Shown one piece after another: positions 1 through 8,682 of a stretch of 34,934 nt of DNA (position 1 is the first letter of the stretch; every line of letters begins with the position of its first letter). The position numbers were made by a program, and so were the translations under genes. The notes under the pieces were generated by a model, which saw nothing but the letters and a program-made list of their open reading frames with translations, made no database searches and was not told where the DNA came from. This DNA comes from JARRQJ01 sp037381915 (GTDB lineage Bacteria; Pseudomonadota; Gammaproteobacteria; DRLM01), in contig JARRQJ010000020.1 in assembly GCA_037381915.1 (NCBI GenBank), forward strand, positions 1-34,934, read 5' to 3'.

Positions 1-600
1 GGGCGTGATTGACGCTCATCGATGACGGGCACCTGACGATTCCAGCTACAGGTCATGGAGGCATGCCGTCGCCAACTCATCGCTAAAGGGGGGAACCCTT
101 CGCGGAAGCTGCGAAAAACCCTCCTGGACGGTCGATCTCCTGTAGACACCAGGACTTGCCGTATGTGCAAGATTTGCCGGGCTAACATGCCTGTGCATCT
201 GCACGACCATAGCCCATGCCACGTAGCTCAGACCTGACCTCAATTCGCCGAATGCGGCAATCTCGAGTCTCGCGACGAATGGTGCAGAGCCAGGGACACC
301 AGCAAGCTTGACCCGGTCGCCCTCTGCAACGCTGCCGGCATATCCGGACAGATAACGCAGCCGTGCCGGCATGCGCGTGAGATTCTCAATGCCGCACTCT
401 ACATGGTTTGACTTGCACACCCTGGGCGTGTTCCGTACGGCCACACCGAAATAATTAAAGGAGCCAGGCACGCCGCGCCTGAGGTGAGATCACCAGTTAT
501 CTGGTGGTATGTCTGGTAAGGCAAAGCGCGGCTTGCGCGCCATTTTTCAGCCCCTTGTAGGACAGACCTATTCGTGTAGCACTATATCGGCAGAGACTGT
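1..600. other. Gene-poor stretch, nothing convincing
   Basis: I see no supportable gene here. A 141-codon minus-strand reading frame spans 46-471, but it begins with GTG, has no ribosome binding site and shows no recognisable motif. A small palindrome (CACCAG TTAT CTGGTG) lies at 491-506 and could be an operator or a chance hairpin. The stretch from 894 to 1193, after the MITE-like element, is likewise without a convincing gene. Confidence 0.5.
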
Positions 601-893
601 GTTCTGCCCCACTGCTGTCCCAGTTACGCCCTCTCCCTCCGGGACCTCGGTGCCCCTTGTGGGTAGACGGTTGGGGTGAGGGATGAAATTAGGCCAACTA
701 GCTGATTTAAATTCCCCTTAACCTGGCCTTCTACCCTAAAGGGCATGAATCCCAGAGACAGAAGGAACGCAAGATTTATACGGCCGTTCTTCATTTATTG
801 TCGACTTAGCTTGATACAGCAAAAGATTTTCTGCCAATCATTGCGTTACTGCAATTTAAATTATTGTAAGTGGGACAGCAGTGGTTCTGCCCC
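601..893. mobile_element. MITE-like element with terminal inverted repeats and flanking 10-bp direct repeats
   Basis: Seen directly: the 12-mer ACTGCTGTCCCA at 611-622 has its exact reverse complement at 871-882, and the match extends to 17 bp with one mismatch (611-627 against 866-882). The 10-mer GTTCTGCCCC lies immediately outside the left end (601-610) and again one base beyond the right end (884-893). This is the layout of a 272-bp transposed element with a target-site duplication. No transposase is encoded inside, so it would be non-autonomous or an internally deleted insertion sequence. A 9-12 bp duplication fits IS4-like families, but that assignment is an inference. The interior contains a CCCTCTCCCTCCGGGA stretch and GGGGTGAGGG, resembling a common GC-rich intergenic repeat. 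Confidence 0.65.
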
Positions 894-1193
894 CGGTTAT
901 TAAATGAGATATTCTGGTTCAGTCGCAACCGATTGATGTATGTCAATGCCATAGCGCGGAATATTCAGGAGACTCTAGAGCGTTTAAACAGGATGCCCGG
1001 CCGCCCGGCTGATCATTCGGTATCACCGCGACCCAGCCGTCAGCCAATTTAGTAACTGCAACTCAGCGGGTATTGATCGTTCCTGAGATCCGGATCCGCA
1101 CGACGACGACCAGGGCATATATATGGTCAATGCGCCCCCACCGGGATAGGCTCGCTAAGTGGCGCGAGGCGCGACTTCGTCGAGGATACGTAT

Positions 1194-1604
1194 ATGTCTA
1201 CTAGTTTCAAACAGACTGCATCGTCGACTGTGCCGCTGTATTTATTGCTATTCGCTATGACTATGCCCAGCGTCGGCTACGGTGCTACGCCCATCGGAGT
1301 GAGCGCCGACCCGGCCGACGGCGGGAGCGTGGCCGGTATTCAGGATGCAATGGAAAAAAAAACCGTGGCAGAAGAGGAAAGGCGAGACCACATGCTGCGC
1401 GAAATCCGGATCAAGCGGATCACATTAGAGAAATGGTACGGGGCTATAGAATACGGTAGCGGAAATGAATGGAAAAAGGTCAAACAGGGATTCGCGAGCG
1501 CCTACTTCGACCTCAACGACTATTTCGGAAAATCGGTGCTCGCCTTCAACAGGGACGGAGTCCGACAAGGCATTGACGGCAGCATAATCGGGGTCACCCA
1601 TTAG
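1194..1604 (+). CDS. Small exported hypothetical protein
   Basis: This encodes 136 residues of unrecognised function. The start ATG is preceded by GAGG at 1182-1185, eight bases upstream. The N-terminus has a short polar stretch with a lysine, then a hydrophobic core (VPLYLLLFAMTMPSVGYGA, about residues 14-32) ending in an Ala-type cleavage site, so secretion by Sec is likely. The mature part is hydrophilic, with a charged helical segment (about residues 50-80, rich in E, R and K) followed by a Tyr/Phe/Asp-rich tail. No cysteine or known motif is visible. It stands alone, upstream of the convergent decayed IS110 transposase, with the MITE-like element before it. Coding status rests on the leader and ribosome binding site. 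Confidence 0.6.
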   Translation: MSTSFKQTASSTVPLYLLLFAMTMPSVGYGATPIGVSADPADGGSVAGIQDAMEKKTVAEEERRDHMLREIRIKRITLEKWYGAIEYGSGNEWKKVKQGFASAYFDLNDYFGKSVLAFNRDGVRQGIDGSIIGVTH

Positions 1605-1985
1605 CCGGCCCCCTGCAAGTGGCAAACAGTCTTCCTGCCAACGGTGTCGGCATGTTATGAATGTCATCGGTTGACCGATTCGCGCCCGTTATTTGTCTTA
1701 TAGGATGTTGGATGAAACCATCCGCATCAGCCAGACACCGGGATCAAGGCGATAGCGCAATGCCTGCCGTCGCTCTTGGCAGCCTAGACCGCCGCATAGA
1801 AACCTCGGTGCCATACGATGTCCAAAGTATATTTCACAGAGTCCATGGTTCAGCCTTGACTGTCCACCCCATTGCCGGCCCACCGCATGGGCGAATGGCG
1901 TAGACGATGGCAAACCCGGACGTCCAATCAGAGTCGCTGGTTTACTGCCAACCCCAAATCCCGGCTTGGCCGGGCTACCAAAGCC
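1605..1985. other. Intergenic stretch bordering the IS110 relic
   Basis: No gene is supported. A GC-rich hairpin (CCCGGC TTG GCCGGG, 1960-1974) lies just beyond the 3' end of the minus-strand transposase relic. It could belong to the insertion-sequence end or act as its terminator, although no T-run follows. The outer boundary of the element cannot be fixed from this sequence. Confidence 0.4.
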
Positions 1986-2991
1986 TTATACAAATAATCG
2001 TCGCGCATCGAAGGGCGTCTGGTTCCGCAGCATGTAATAGACGGCACGGGCCAGCTTGTGCGCCGTGGCGCGAATCACGCCAATGCCATTGGTCTTGGTG
2101 CTCTTGCACCCATAAAAACGCCTCGCGGCTGGCTCAAAGCGCACCGCGAGATGTGCGGCCTCCGAGATCGCCCAGGAGAGATATCTGTTACCGTGTTTGC
2201 GGTTACCTTCTCCTTTGCGTTTACCGTTGGAGAGCCGCTCCGCCTTGACGCAACGGCAATAGGAACTGTAATCGCCCACGGCAGGGAAACGGTGGATGTC
2301 GCCTGTCTCCAGCATAATGGTGAGCACCAATATTTTTCCAATACCCTTGATGCCATGGAGGATCTCCAATTCGGGTTTCAGGCGAACCGCGCTCAATGCG
2401 GCTTGTTCAAGTCGTTCGATCTCGTGTTGGACCACATGATAGATTGTCAGATGGCAGGTAGCGGCCAGGCGGATTCCTCCTCAGGGAGCGGTAGTACGAA
2501 ATCGGGCCGACGCAATTGATTCGAACTCCCACGCTAGCCGGTACTACGCCAAATATGACTTCGAATGCTGATCAATTGTTAAGATGCCGTCCGCACCAAC
2601 TGCAGCCGGCGGCGTATCAGATCAAGCACCGCGCGTTCACCTAGCGGATAAATGTATCCCACGGGCAGTATGCCTAAACGCGATAAATGGGCGAGGAAGA
2701 AGGCATCGTACTGATCTTCGGTATGTTTCAATCCTTTATATTGACGGATGGCCGCGTGTTGGCGAGCTCTACCGTAAATCCCGCCGTCATCAATCCGTCC
2801 GCAAGCCAATACCAGTTGAAGGTCGATTCGACAACGATCCCAACGAACTGATCGCGCGGAGGCTCCAGCAGTGAGAGCGTCACCTGGAGATTATTTGATA
2901 ACCGCCTATCCATGATCCTCCGATCATCTTCATCGATCACCACGACTACATGGTTGTTTGAATGAAGGTCAATACCACAGCAAAGTGTCAT
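1986..2991 (-). pseudogene. IS110-family transposase, broken by frameshifts and stops
   Basis: Read on the minus strand, this matches the IS110 recombinase layout. The N-terminal RuvC-like DEDD domain starts at an ATG (2991) with AGGAGG just upstream: GIDLHSNNHVVVVIDED, then ESTFNWYWLADGL, then RQYKGLKHTEDQYDAFFLAH. The C-terminal Transposase_20 part has HGIKGIGKILVLTIMLETGD, SYCRCVKAERLSNGKRKGEG and a C-terminal HKLARAVYYMLR. The open frame is lost near 2760 (one base missing in the ANT-AAI region). Stops interrupt it at 2579-2581 and again shortly after, and a further shift occurs near 2475-2490 before the frame that runs to 1986. All core motifs survive in different frames, so decay is fairly recent. 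The protein would have cut and joined DNA guided by its bridge RNA; as it stands it cannot be made whole. Confidence 0.9.
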
Positions 2992-2993
2992 GA

Positions 2994-3050
2994 CAGCCTC
3001 CTGGGTTGTGTTGACTATATACGCACCAGCGTCAACCACCCAGGAGGCTG
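2994..3050 (-). promoter_or_regulatory. Long hairpin covering the transposase ribosome binding site
   Basis: The stretch CAGCCTCCTGGGTTGTGTTGAC (2994-3015) pairs with the segment at 3031-3050, which is its reverse complement apart from two missing bases; the loop is about 15 bases. In the minus-strand transcript the second arm contains AGGAGG and ends two bases before the transposase ATG. Pairing would hide the ribosome binding site, a device known from insertion sequences that avoid translation from outside promoters. It may alternatively be part of the IS110 non-coding end from which bridge RNA is made. Confidence 0.6.
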
Positions 3051-3424
3051 GCTGAAGGTTTATCAGATGATCATTTCCTAGGCTTATCGACGAAAAGCCA
3101 TTTTGGTAAGAACTGTGATCTGAGAGGCCCCGATTATTAACAGCGACGAACCCATTTAAAGGGCTCTGTCCTCTTTAAATGGATACCATGACACGATTGC
3201 CGATCTAGCTTCGGGGTTGGGCCCACCCAGCCGGCTTTCGCTCCGTTGACAAGAGATGACTGGTGAGCGACCTCTTTGATTCAGCAGCAACGAACCGTGC
3301 CTAGCCATGAACAATCACGAAAACCGCATGGTCAAACTCATTGATCGCCTTGCGTATAAAACCAGATCACGTAGGCATGAACCAGGTGATCACAACGCCG
3401 CTTCCGTAAGCGAGGTGGAAAAAT
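3051..3424. other. Intergenic stretch upstream of msrB
   Basis: No gene is supported. An AT-rich perfect 9-bp inverted repeat (CATTTAAAG at 3153-3161, CTTTAAATG at 3173-3181) and a short GGGCCCACCC-containing palindromic stretch near 3218-3230 are visible. Part of this is probably the upstream non-coding end of the IS110 element. The promoter for msrB should lie near its downstream end, but I do not see a convincing -35/-10 pair. Confidence 0.35.
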
Positions 3425-3928
3425 ATGGACAGGCAAAGCTTTATTAGATGGCTGGCGGTCGATGGAAGCGCGGCGTCCATGTACAGGCTCACCGGATTTG
3501 CAGAGGCTAATGCCGCGGGGTACATCACGAAGATCCATCGCAGCAATGCTGAGTGGAAAATACTGTTGACGCCGGAGCAGTATTACGTATTACGCGAAGA
3601 CGGCACCGCGCGTCGGTATAGCAGCACCCTCAATGCGGAAAAGCGCGCCGGCCTGTACCTGTGCGTCGCCTGCACTCTGCCGCTGTTTCCGTCCAAGTAC
3701 AAGTCCGACAGCGGGACCGGCTGGCCGAGTTTCTACGACGTGTTGCCCGGACATGTGGAGACCAAAGCCGATTTCAAATTGATCGTGCGGCAGACTGAAT
3801 ACCGCTGTACACGTTGCGGCGGACACCAGCGACATCTGTGTGACGACGGCCCGCCGCCGACCGGCCTGCGCTGCTGCAACGACGGCGTGGCGCTGAAGTT
3901 CATCCCCGACGCCGAACCCAAGCAGTGA
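3425..3928 (+). CDS. msrB: Peptide-methionine (R)-S-oxide reductase, MsrB-like, with Tat-like leader
   Basis: MsrB reduces the R isomer of methionine sulfoxide in proteins. The SelR domain spans about residues 42-162 of 167. Zinc ligands are C80/C83 and C128/C131, the signature SGTGWPSF is at 96-103, DDGPPPTGLR is at 140-149, and the catalytic cysteine is C151. Three usually conserved neighbours are changed: Tyr before the catalytic Cys is Cys150, and the GHxGHVF stretch reads GHQRHLC (Arg136, Cys139). The N-terminus (DRQSFIRWLAVDGSAAS) resembles a twin-arginine leader with RR changed to RQ, suggesting export, possibly weakened. AGGTGG at 3413-3418 supports the ATG. The stop overlaps the next gene, a DipZ-like protein, which would supply electrons across the membrane. 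The family is clear; activity is less certain because of the substitutions. Confidence 0.85.
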   Translation: MDRQSFIRWLAVDGSAASMYRLTGFAEANAAGYITKIHRSNAEWKILLTPEQYYVLREDGTARRYSSTLNAEKRAGLYLCVACTLPLFPSKYKSDSGTGWPSFYDVLPGHVETKADFKLIVRQTEYRCTRCGGHQRHLCDDGPPPTGLRCCNDGVALKFIPDAEPKQ

Positions 3929-3933
3929 CGGTG

Positions 3934-5581
3934 ATGCATACCATCGACGGGGGCCTGGCGTTTCTTGAGGGGCTAGCACTGATTGTGTCACCGTGCATCC
4001 TGCCGGTCCTGCCGCTGGTGCTGGCGGCATCGACCGAAGGCGGGCGTCGCCGGCCCTACGGCATCATCATCGGATTCGTTGCAGCATTCAGCGCGTTTGC
4101 CTTGCTCTCACGCCGGCTGGTCACGGCTTTGGGAGTGAATCTCGATGTGCTCCGCGACGGATCACTGATGTTGCTTGCCCTGTTTGGATTGGTGCTGCTG
4201 TCATCCTGGCTTTCGGACAAGTTCAGCTCGCTGACTCAAGGCCTGGCCGACCGGGGCAACCGGCTTGCTGGCAGCGGCGGCCAAGGATTCTTCAGCGGGG
4301 TTGTCATAGGCACGCTGATCGGACTGGTGTGGACTCCTTGCGCGGGACCAATATTAGCCGCCGTACTGGTGCAGGTAATCCGTCAGCAAACAAGCTTTGC
4401 CGGGGATCTGGTCGTCGTTTCATTCGGCATCGGTGCGGGAATACCGATGCTGCTGATCGCATTGAGCGGAAGGAAAATCATGAACAAACTCGGATTCTTC
4501 ACCAAGCACGCCGAAGGGGTTCGTAAGGCATTCGGCATCATCATTCTACTATCAGTCGCTTACATCGCCTCGGGCCTCGACATCCAAACGTGGCTGACGT
4601 CTTCGGGCCAATCGGCGCCGCCCGAGACCTCGCTGCACCTGGAAGACGGTTTGCGGTCGCCCTATCCAGCGCCGCAGTTTTCCGGCATCGTCGACTGGCT
4701 CAATTCACCGGCGCTAAACATGCGTGAACTGCGAGGCAAAGTGGTGTTGGTGGATTTCTGGACGTATTCGTGCATCAACTGCGTACGCACCCTGCCTTAC
4801 CTGAAGGACTGGTACAGGAAATACCACAAAAGCGGCTTGGTGATAGTTGGTGTGCACTCGCCGGAATTTGAGTTTGAGAAGAAGATCGACAACGTCAAGG
4901 CGGCAATCTCTCGTTACGCAATTCACTATCCGGTGGCGCTCGACAACAAGCTCGGCACTTGGGCAAATTTTCACAACCGTTACTGGCCCGCTCATTATCT
5001 CATCAACCGCGACGGCATGGTGGTCTATACTCATTTCGGCGAGGGCGACTACGGCGTCACTGAAAACAACATCCGCTTCCTGCTCGGCCTGTCGGGCCGG
5101 GGCACCCCTGTAAGTGCGCAAGCACCCAGCTTCACCCTCGGCCAAACGCCGGAAACCTATCTCGGATATGCACGGAGCGAACGGTTCGCAAGCCGCCAGC
5201 CCGTTGTGCGCGATGCCTCGAGCAGGTACAGCTTCCCTGGATTTCTGTCGGAGAATCACTGGGCCTTGAGCGGCAAATGGAAGATTAGTCCGCAAAAGAT
5301 CGTCGCGGAAGAAACAGGTGCCGCATTACGCCTGAATTTCAAGGCACGCCGGGTCTATCTGGTACTCGGCACGCTCGCGGGCAAACCCGTACGTGTCACG
5401 GTGCGCCTCAACGGCGAGTCAGTCGGCAACAATGCCGGGAAGGACGCGCCTGGGGGGGATTGTCACCATCGATAGCAACACGCTCTACGAACTGATTGAT
5501 CAAAAGACACCGCGCAACAGTCTACTGGAAATCAAGGCCGAGGCGCCGGGCGTGGAAGCCTATGCCTTTACATTCGGGTGA
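3934..5581 (+). CDS. DipZ-like CcdA/thioredoxin membrane protein, frameshifted near its 3' end
   Basis: The N-terminal part (about residues 5-215) is a CcdA/DsbD-type multi-helix domain with its two membrane cysteines, C21 in IVSPCILPVLP and C136 in VWTPCAGPIL. A periplasmic thioredoxin/TlpA-type domain follows (about 245-390) with active site CINC (C280, C283) in WTYSCINCVRTLPYL. A DipZ-type C-terminal domain completes it. Such proteins pass electrons from cytoplasmic thioredoxin to periplasmic targets. The observed frame stops at 5475 because of a seven-G tract (5452-5458). With six Gs the frame continues through GGIVTIDSNTLYEL to AYAFTFG at 5581, the usual DipZ ending, giving about 548 residues. 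GTG starts at 3925 and 3931 are alternatives to the ATG used here; the 3925 one overlaps the msrB stop. The operon partner implies a role in reducing MsrB. Confidence 0.85.
5452..5458 (+). repeat. G7 homopolymer causing a frameshift in the DipZ-like gene
   Basis: Seven consecutive G residues shift the reading frame; six would keep it open to the family-typical C-terminus. It could be a sequencing error, a recent mutation, or a slippage-prone tract giving two protein forms. Confidence 0.8.
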
Positions 5582-6091
5582 TCGCCGGAGGCATTAACTG
5601 GCGGCTGCGCTTAAGACCAGTCTTTCGCCATGTTGGCTTGAAGACATCGGCGGCCGTATTAGGGCTCCGATGCTTGAATTAATTTCCGCTATCCGATCGC
5701 CGCTACTCAGCGCAGCAAGTTGAATTGAACGACAATATTCGCCAACGCGTGGAGAAGGAGAAGGTCGGTCGATTCGGTCGCATCAATGTTGGATAACTCA
5801 TGAATGTCTGACAACTGGTCAAGAATCACTACGGCAGCGCCGTCTTGAACAGCAACCTCGAGCCCGTGGAATACCTTTCCTGGTCGAGACGGTGAGTCGG
5901 CGCCTCTTTGGACACCCATCCCAAACCTGCTACGCAAACATTGTTAGGCCAAGTGACAACGTCACCGGATATCAGAAGGCGCGATCCTACCAAAGCCACG
6001 CAAAGCCTTGCGCTCTCGCAACACCACACCCTACCACTGTATCAAGACGGGTTTCGTCCTATGCTTTCTCCGACGGTCCGTGTCGTTTGGG
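5582..6091. other. Intergenic stretch, no gene recognised
   Basis: Five hundred bases with no supportable gene. The longest minus-strand frame (5707-5937) reads GKVFHGLEVAVQDGAAVV and similar, but has no ribosome binding site or family I recognise; it may be a gene relic. Confidence 0.35.
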
Positions 6092-6784
6092 CTAGTGCAG
6101 CTGCTCCTCGAAAAACGCCATGGTGCGCTGCCAGGCAAGCTCCGCGGCCTCCGGGTTGTATTCGAGCGCCGGCAGCTTCTTCGTGTTCGCCGTCTCATTG
6201 GCGAAGGCGTGCTTGGCGTTATAGCGGTGGAACTCGAAGTTCACACCGGCATCGCGCAGCTTCGGCTCCAGCTTGTCCACCCCCTCGATGGGGAAGAACC
6301 CGTCACGTGTGCCCCAGTGGCCGAGCAGCGGGGCTTTGATCTTGCTGGCGTCGACATATTCAAGCGGTGGATAGCCGTACCAGACGACAGTGGCATCATC
6401 CTCGGGGACATTCACTGCCGCGAGCAGCGTGAGTGCCCCGCCCATGCAGAACCCGGTCACACCCACTTTCGCGCTTCCCGAGCCCTTGAGGTACTGCACG
6501 GCCCCGCGGATATCCTGGCCCGCGGCATCGCCGAAGTCGAGGTTCTTCATCAGATGCTCGGCCTCCTCCGCCTCCACGGTTTTTTTGCCGCGATAGAGAT
6601 CCGGTACGAGGGCGCGATAACCGGCGGCGGAGAACTTCTCCGCGACACCCTTGATCTGATCGTTGAGGCCCCACCACTCCTGGATAACCACAATGCCCGG
6701 CGCACCGTCGGCCTGCGTCGGCTCCGCGAGATACGCCTTCCCAGTCTGGCCGTCCGGCCGCTCGAAACTGATCATTTTACCCAT
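6092..6784 (-). CDS. Dienelactone hydrolase family protein
   Basis: An alpha/beta hydrolase of about 230 residues, the usual length of the family, cytoplasmic with no leader. Numbered from the ATG at 6784, the family's active-site residues are visible: Glu36 in QEWWGL, the nucleophile Cys113 in GFCMGG, Asp161 in GTRDGFF and His192 in KHAFAN. Founding members open dienelactone rings in chloroaromatic breakdown, but most family members are general esterases or lactonases of unknown substrate. Nothing nearby points to aromatic degradation, so the substrate is open. GGGGGGT sits four bases before the chosen start; an ATG at 6796 with AGGAAA upstream is an alternative adding four residues. It stands alone on the minus strand. 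Confidence 0.85.
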   Translation of the reverse strand: MGKMISFERPDGQTGKAYLAEPTQADGAPGIVVIQEWWGLNDQIKGVAEKFSAAGYRALVPDLYRGKKTVEAEEAEHLMKNLDFGDAAGQDIRGAVQYLKGSGSAKVGVTGFCMGGALTLLAAVNVPEDDATVVWYGYPPLEYVDASKIKAPLLGHWGTRDGFFPIEGVDKLEPKLRDAGVNFEFHRYNAKHAFANETANTKKLPALEYNPEAAELAWQRTMAFFEEQLH

Positions 6785-6796
6785 ATTACCCCCCAT

Positions 6797-7668
6797 GTAA
6801 TTTCCTGAATGGATGGGAACGGTTCGCGCGCGACCTGACTGAATGCACAGGCTTAGCATTCAAGGCCGTACTACGTGAGCGTCCGCAGATTGCTGCTGTT
6901 AGACGAGCAGAACCGATATGGGTTCCCGGCAGCGCACCCACACGGAACAGACACAACCATCACTCTCGCGTGCAGACTGGAGAACATGCTGCAGGAGCCC
7001 GGTCGGACACATCTAGACGCCAATTCCCGACCCGCCCATTGGTCGTCGCCGCTCGCCAAAGAACCAGAGCCCGGGACTATTGCTGTTGCCGCGCTGTGTC
7101 GCACTCTGAGGCATACCGATTGGTCCAGAGCGCGGTTGCACGGCTTTTCATCCCTTTATGAGACTGACCTGAAGCCATTAAGACTTCGTGACCAGCAGCG
7201 GTCGCTTACATTAGAAACAATCATTCAACGACCCGGGTTTTACAGTTGTCCGCAAAATCACTACGATCCTTTTGATTGTGACTCAGCTTCTTTGATTAGA
7301 AGCGTTACTGCAGCCTGATATTCGGACATACTCATGTCCACATACTTAATCACCCTGCCGCTGCGGAAGCAAGTGGTCTTCACCCTCGGCCTTGGCACCA
7401 GGACCACCAGCCGGGTACTGAAGTCGAAGTGGTTCGAAGATGACATGGGTGGTGCCGTGCCTGCCCCTGTCTGCCGCCGAAATGACGCAGCCGCGTCGCG
7501 ATCCCGCGCCGGGGACGCGGAATAGGGATATCCGAGCGCGAAGGACAAGAAGCTCCGTTAATGCAACCAGATATCACGAGTAGCGGCCGTTCCCCTGGGT
7601 ACAGTGAGGGATTTCCGGCGTTTCCGGACACTTTGGCCTCGGGAAACGGCGCACTCAGCGGGTCCCAG
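6797..7668. other. Gene-poor stretch containing an IS91-type transposase relic
   Basis: No intact gene is supported between the hydrolase and the oxidoreductase. A short degraded transposase segment is recognisable at about 7378-7470 and is listed separately. The remaining open frames on both strands lack ribosome binding sites and recognisable motifs. Confidence 0.4.
7378..7470 (-). pseudogene. Short relic of an IS91-type (Y2) transposase
   Basis: Reading the minus strand, one frame gives RHGTTHVIFEPL and, after a frameshift, the next frame gives DFSTRLVVLVPRPRV. Together these reproduce the conserved block of IS91/IS801-type transposases (DGTTHVIFEPLDF followed by RLAALVPRPRVNL). Similarity is lost on both sides, so only about 30 codons remain. 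The match was made by eye and is short, but it spans two frames in the correct order, which argues against chance. Confidence 0.6.
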
Positions 7669-8589
7669 TCAGGCAACCCGAAGTATGAGCTTGCCATGGG
7701 GATGGCCGAGCTGGCTGAGATCCTCCGCGTTCCTCGCTTCCGACAGCGGCATGATCCTGCTCACGCGCGGTTTCACGACCCCTTCCTCCACGAACCGGCC
7801 GATGCGCTCCAGCTCGTCGGCAGCATCGCGCCGCATGACGAATTGGACGACGCGCGCCTTGTGTTTTTTCGCTTCGGCCTCATCCGCGGGTCCGACCGTA
7901 GTGATGACCAGGCCGTTCGGCTTGACCACCCCATAGGAGCGCATCAGTGTATCTCCGCCCACGAGATCGATGACCACATCCACATTCTCGACTTTTTCCT
8001 CGAATTGCTCGGACTTGTAGTCGACAAGCTGCTCTACGCCAAGGTCCTGCAAGTAAGGGTAGTCGTCTCGCGACGCCGAAGCGATCACCCGCGCGCCGGC
8101 CAGTCTGGCGAACTGTACAGCGAACGATCCCACCCCACCTGCGGCCCCGTGTATCAATACGGCTTGGCCGTTTGTCAACTTCGCCACGTCCATAACGATT
8201 TGCCAGGCGGTAAGACCCGCCGTTGGAATCGAGGCCGCATCGACTGGGTCGACAGACGCCGGTAGGTGCGCCAAACCGTTCGGCGTGGCAAGCGCATATT
8301 CCGCATACGTACCCTCGGCAAGACCGAACACCTTGTCCCCCTTACCGAATCCAGACACGCCTGCTCCTACCGCGACTACCTCACCTGAAAAATCCTGCCC
8401 CATGGTAAACGGAAATGAGGCCGGCCTGACATCCTTCATGTAGCCTTCCCGGATCTTCCAATCCACCGGATTCACTCCGGCATCGTGAATCTTGACCAGA
8501 ATCTGGCCGGCGCCGGCCTTGGGCCGCGTCACCCTTGCCATCGTCATTTGTTCGGCATGTCCATACCGATGTATCTGTACTGCTTTCAT
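7669..8589 (-). CDS. NADP-dependent quinone oxidoreductase-like protein (MDR superfamily)
   Basis: A 306-residue medium-chain dehydrogenase/reductase of the quinone reductase type. The N-terminal GroES-like fold has ILVKIHDAGVNPVDWKIREG and FPFTMGQDFSGEVVAVG; the Rossmann domain has the nucleotide loop HGAAGGVGSFAVQFA, and the C-terminus ends SQLGHPHGKLILRV. The cysteine and histidine ligands of zinc alcohol dehydrogenases are absent, as expected for the zinc-independent quinone reductase branch that transfers hydride from NADPH to quinones or enones. The ATG is preceded by AAGGAGGT, a strong site. It is followed on the same strand by the unrelated hydrolase far downstream and preceded by the SPW protein gene. 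The physiological substrate is unknown; a role against reactive quinones or aldehydes is an inference. Confidence 0.88.
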   Translation of the reverse strand: MKAVQIHRYGHAEQMTMARVTRPKAGAGQILVKIHDAGVNPVDWKIREGYMKDVRPASFPFTMGQDFSGEVVAVGAGVSGFGKGDKVFGLAEGTYAEYALATPNGLAHLPASVDPVDAASIPTAGLTAWQIVMDVAKLTNGQAVLIHGAAGGVGSFAVQFARLAGARVIASASRDDYPYLQDLGVEQLVDYKSEQFEEKVENVDVVIDLVGGDTLMRSYGVVKPNGLVITTVGPADEAEAKKHKARVVQFVMRRDAADELERIGRFVEEGVVKPRVSRIMPLSEARNAEDLSQLGHPHGKLILRVA

Positions 8590-8682
8590 GACACGACCTC
8601 CTTTTATCCGGCGAACATCGAGATCGCCGTTGATTAAGCGGCCATTGAGATGGACCGAATAGGACCGAGAGCCTCAGCTTTG

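Noticed and set aside
46..471. 141-codon minus-strand open frame
   Set aside because: GTG start without ribosome binding site, no motif, and the region is rich in spurious frames on both strands.
5707..5937. Minus-strand frame with GLEVAVQDGAAVVILDQLS
   Set aside because: Protein-like appearance but no ribosome binding site or family match that I can name; left as possible relic only.
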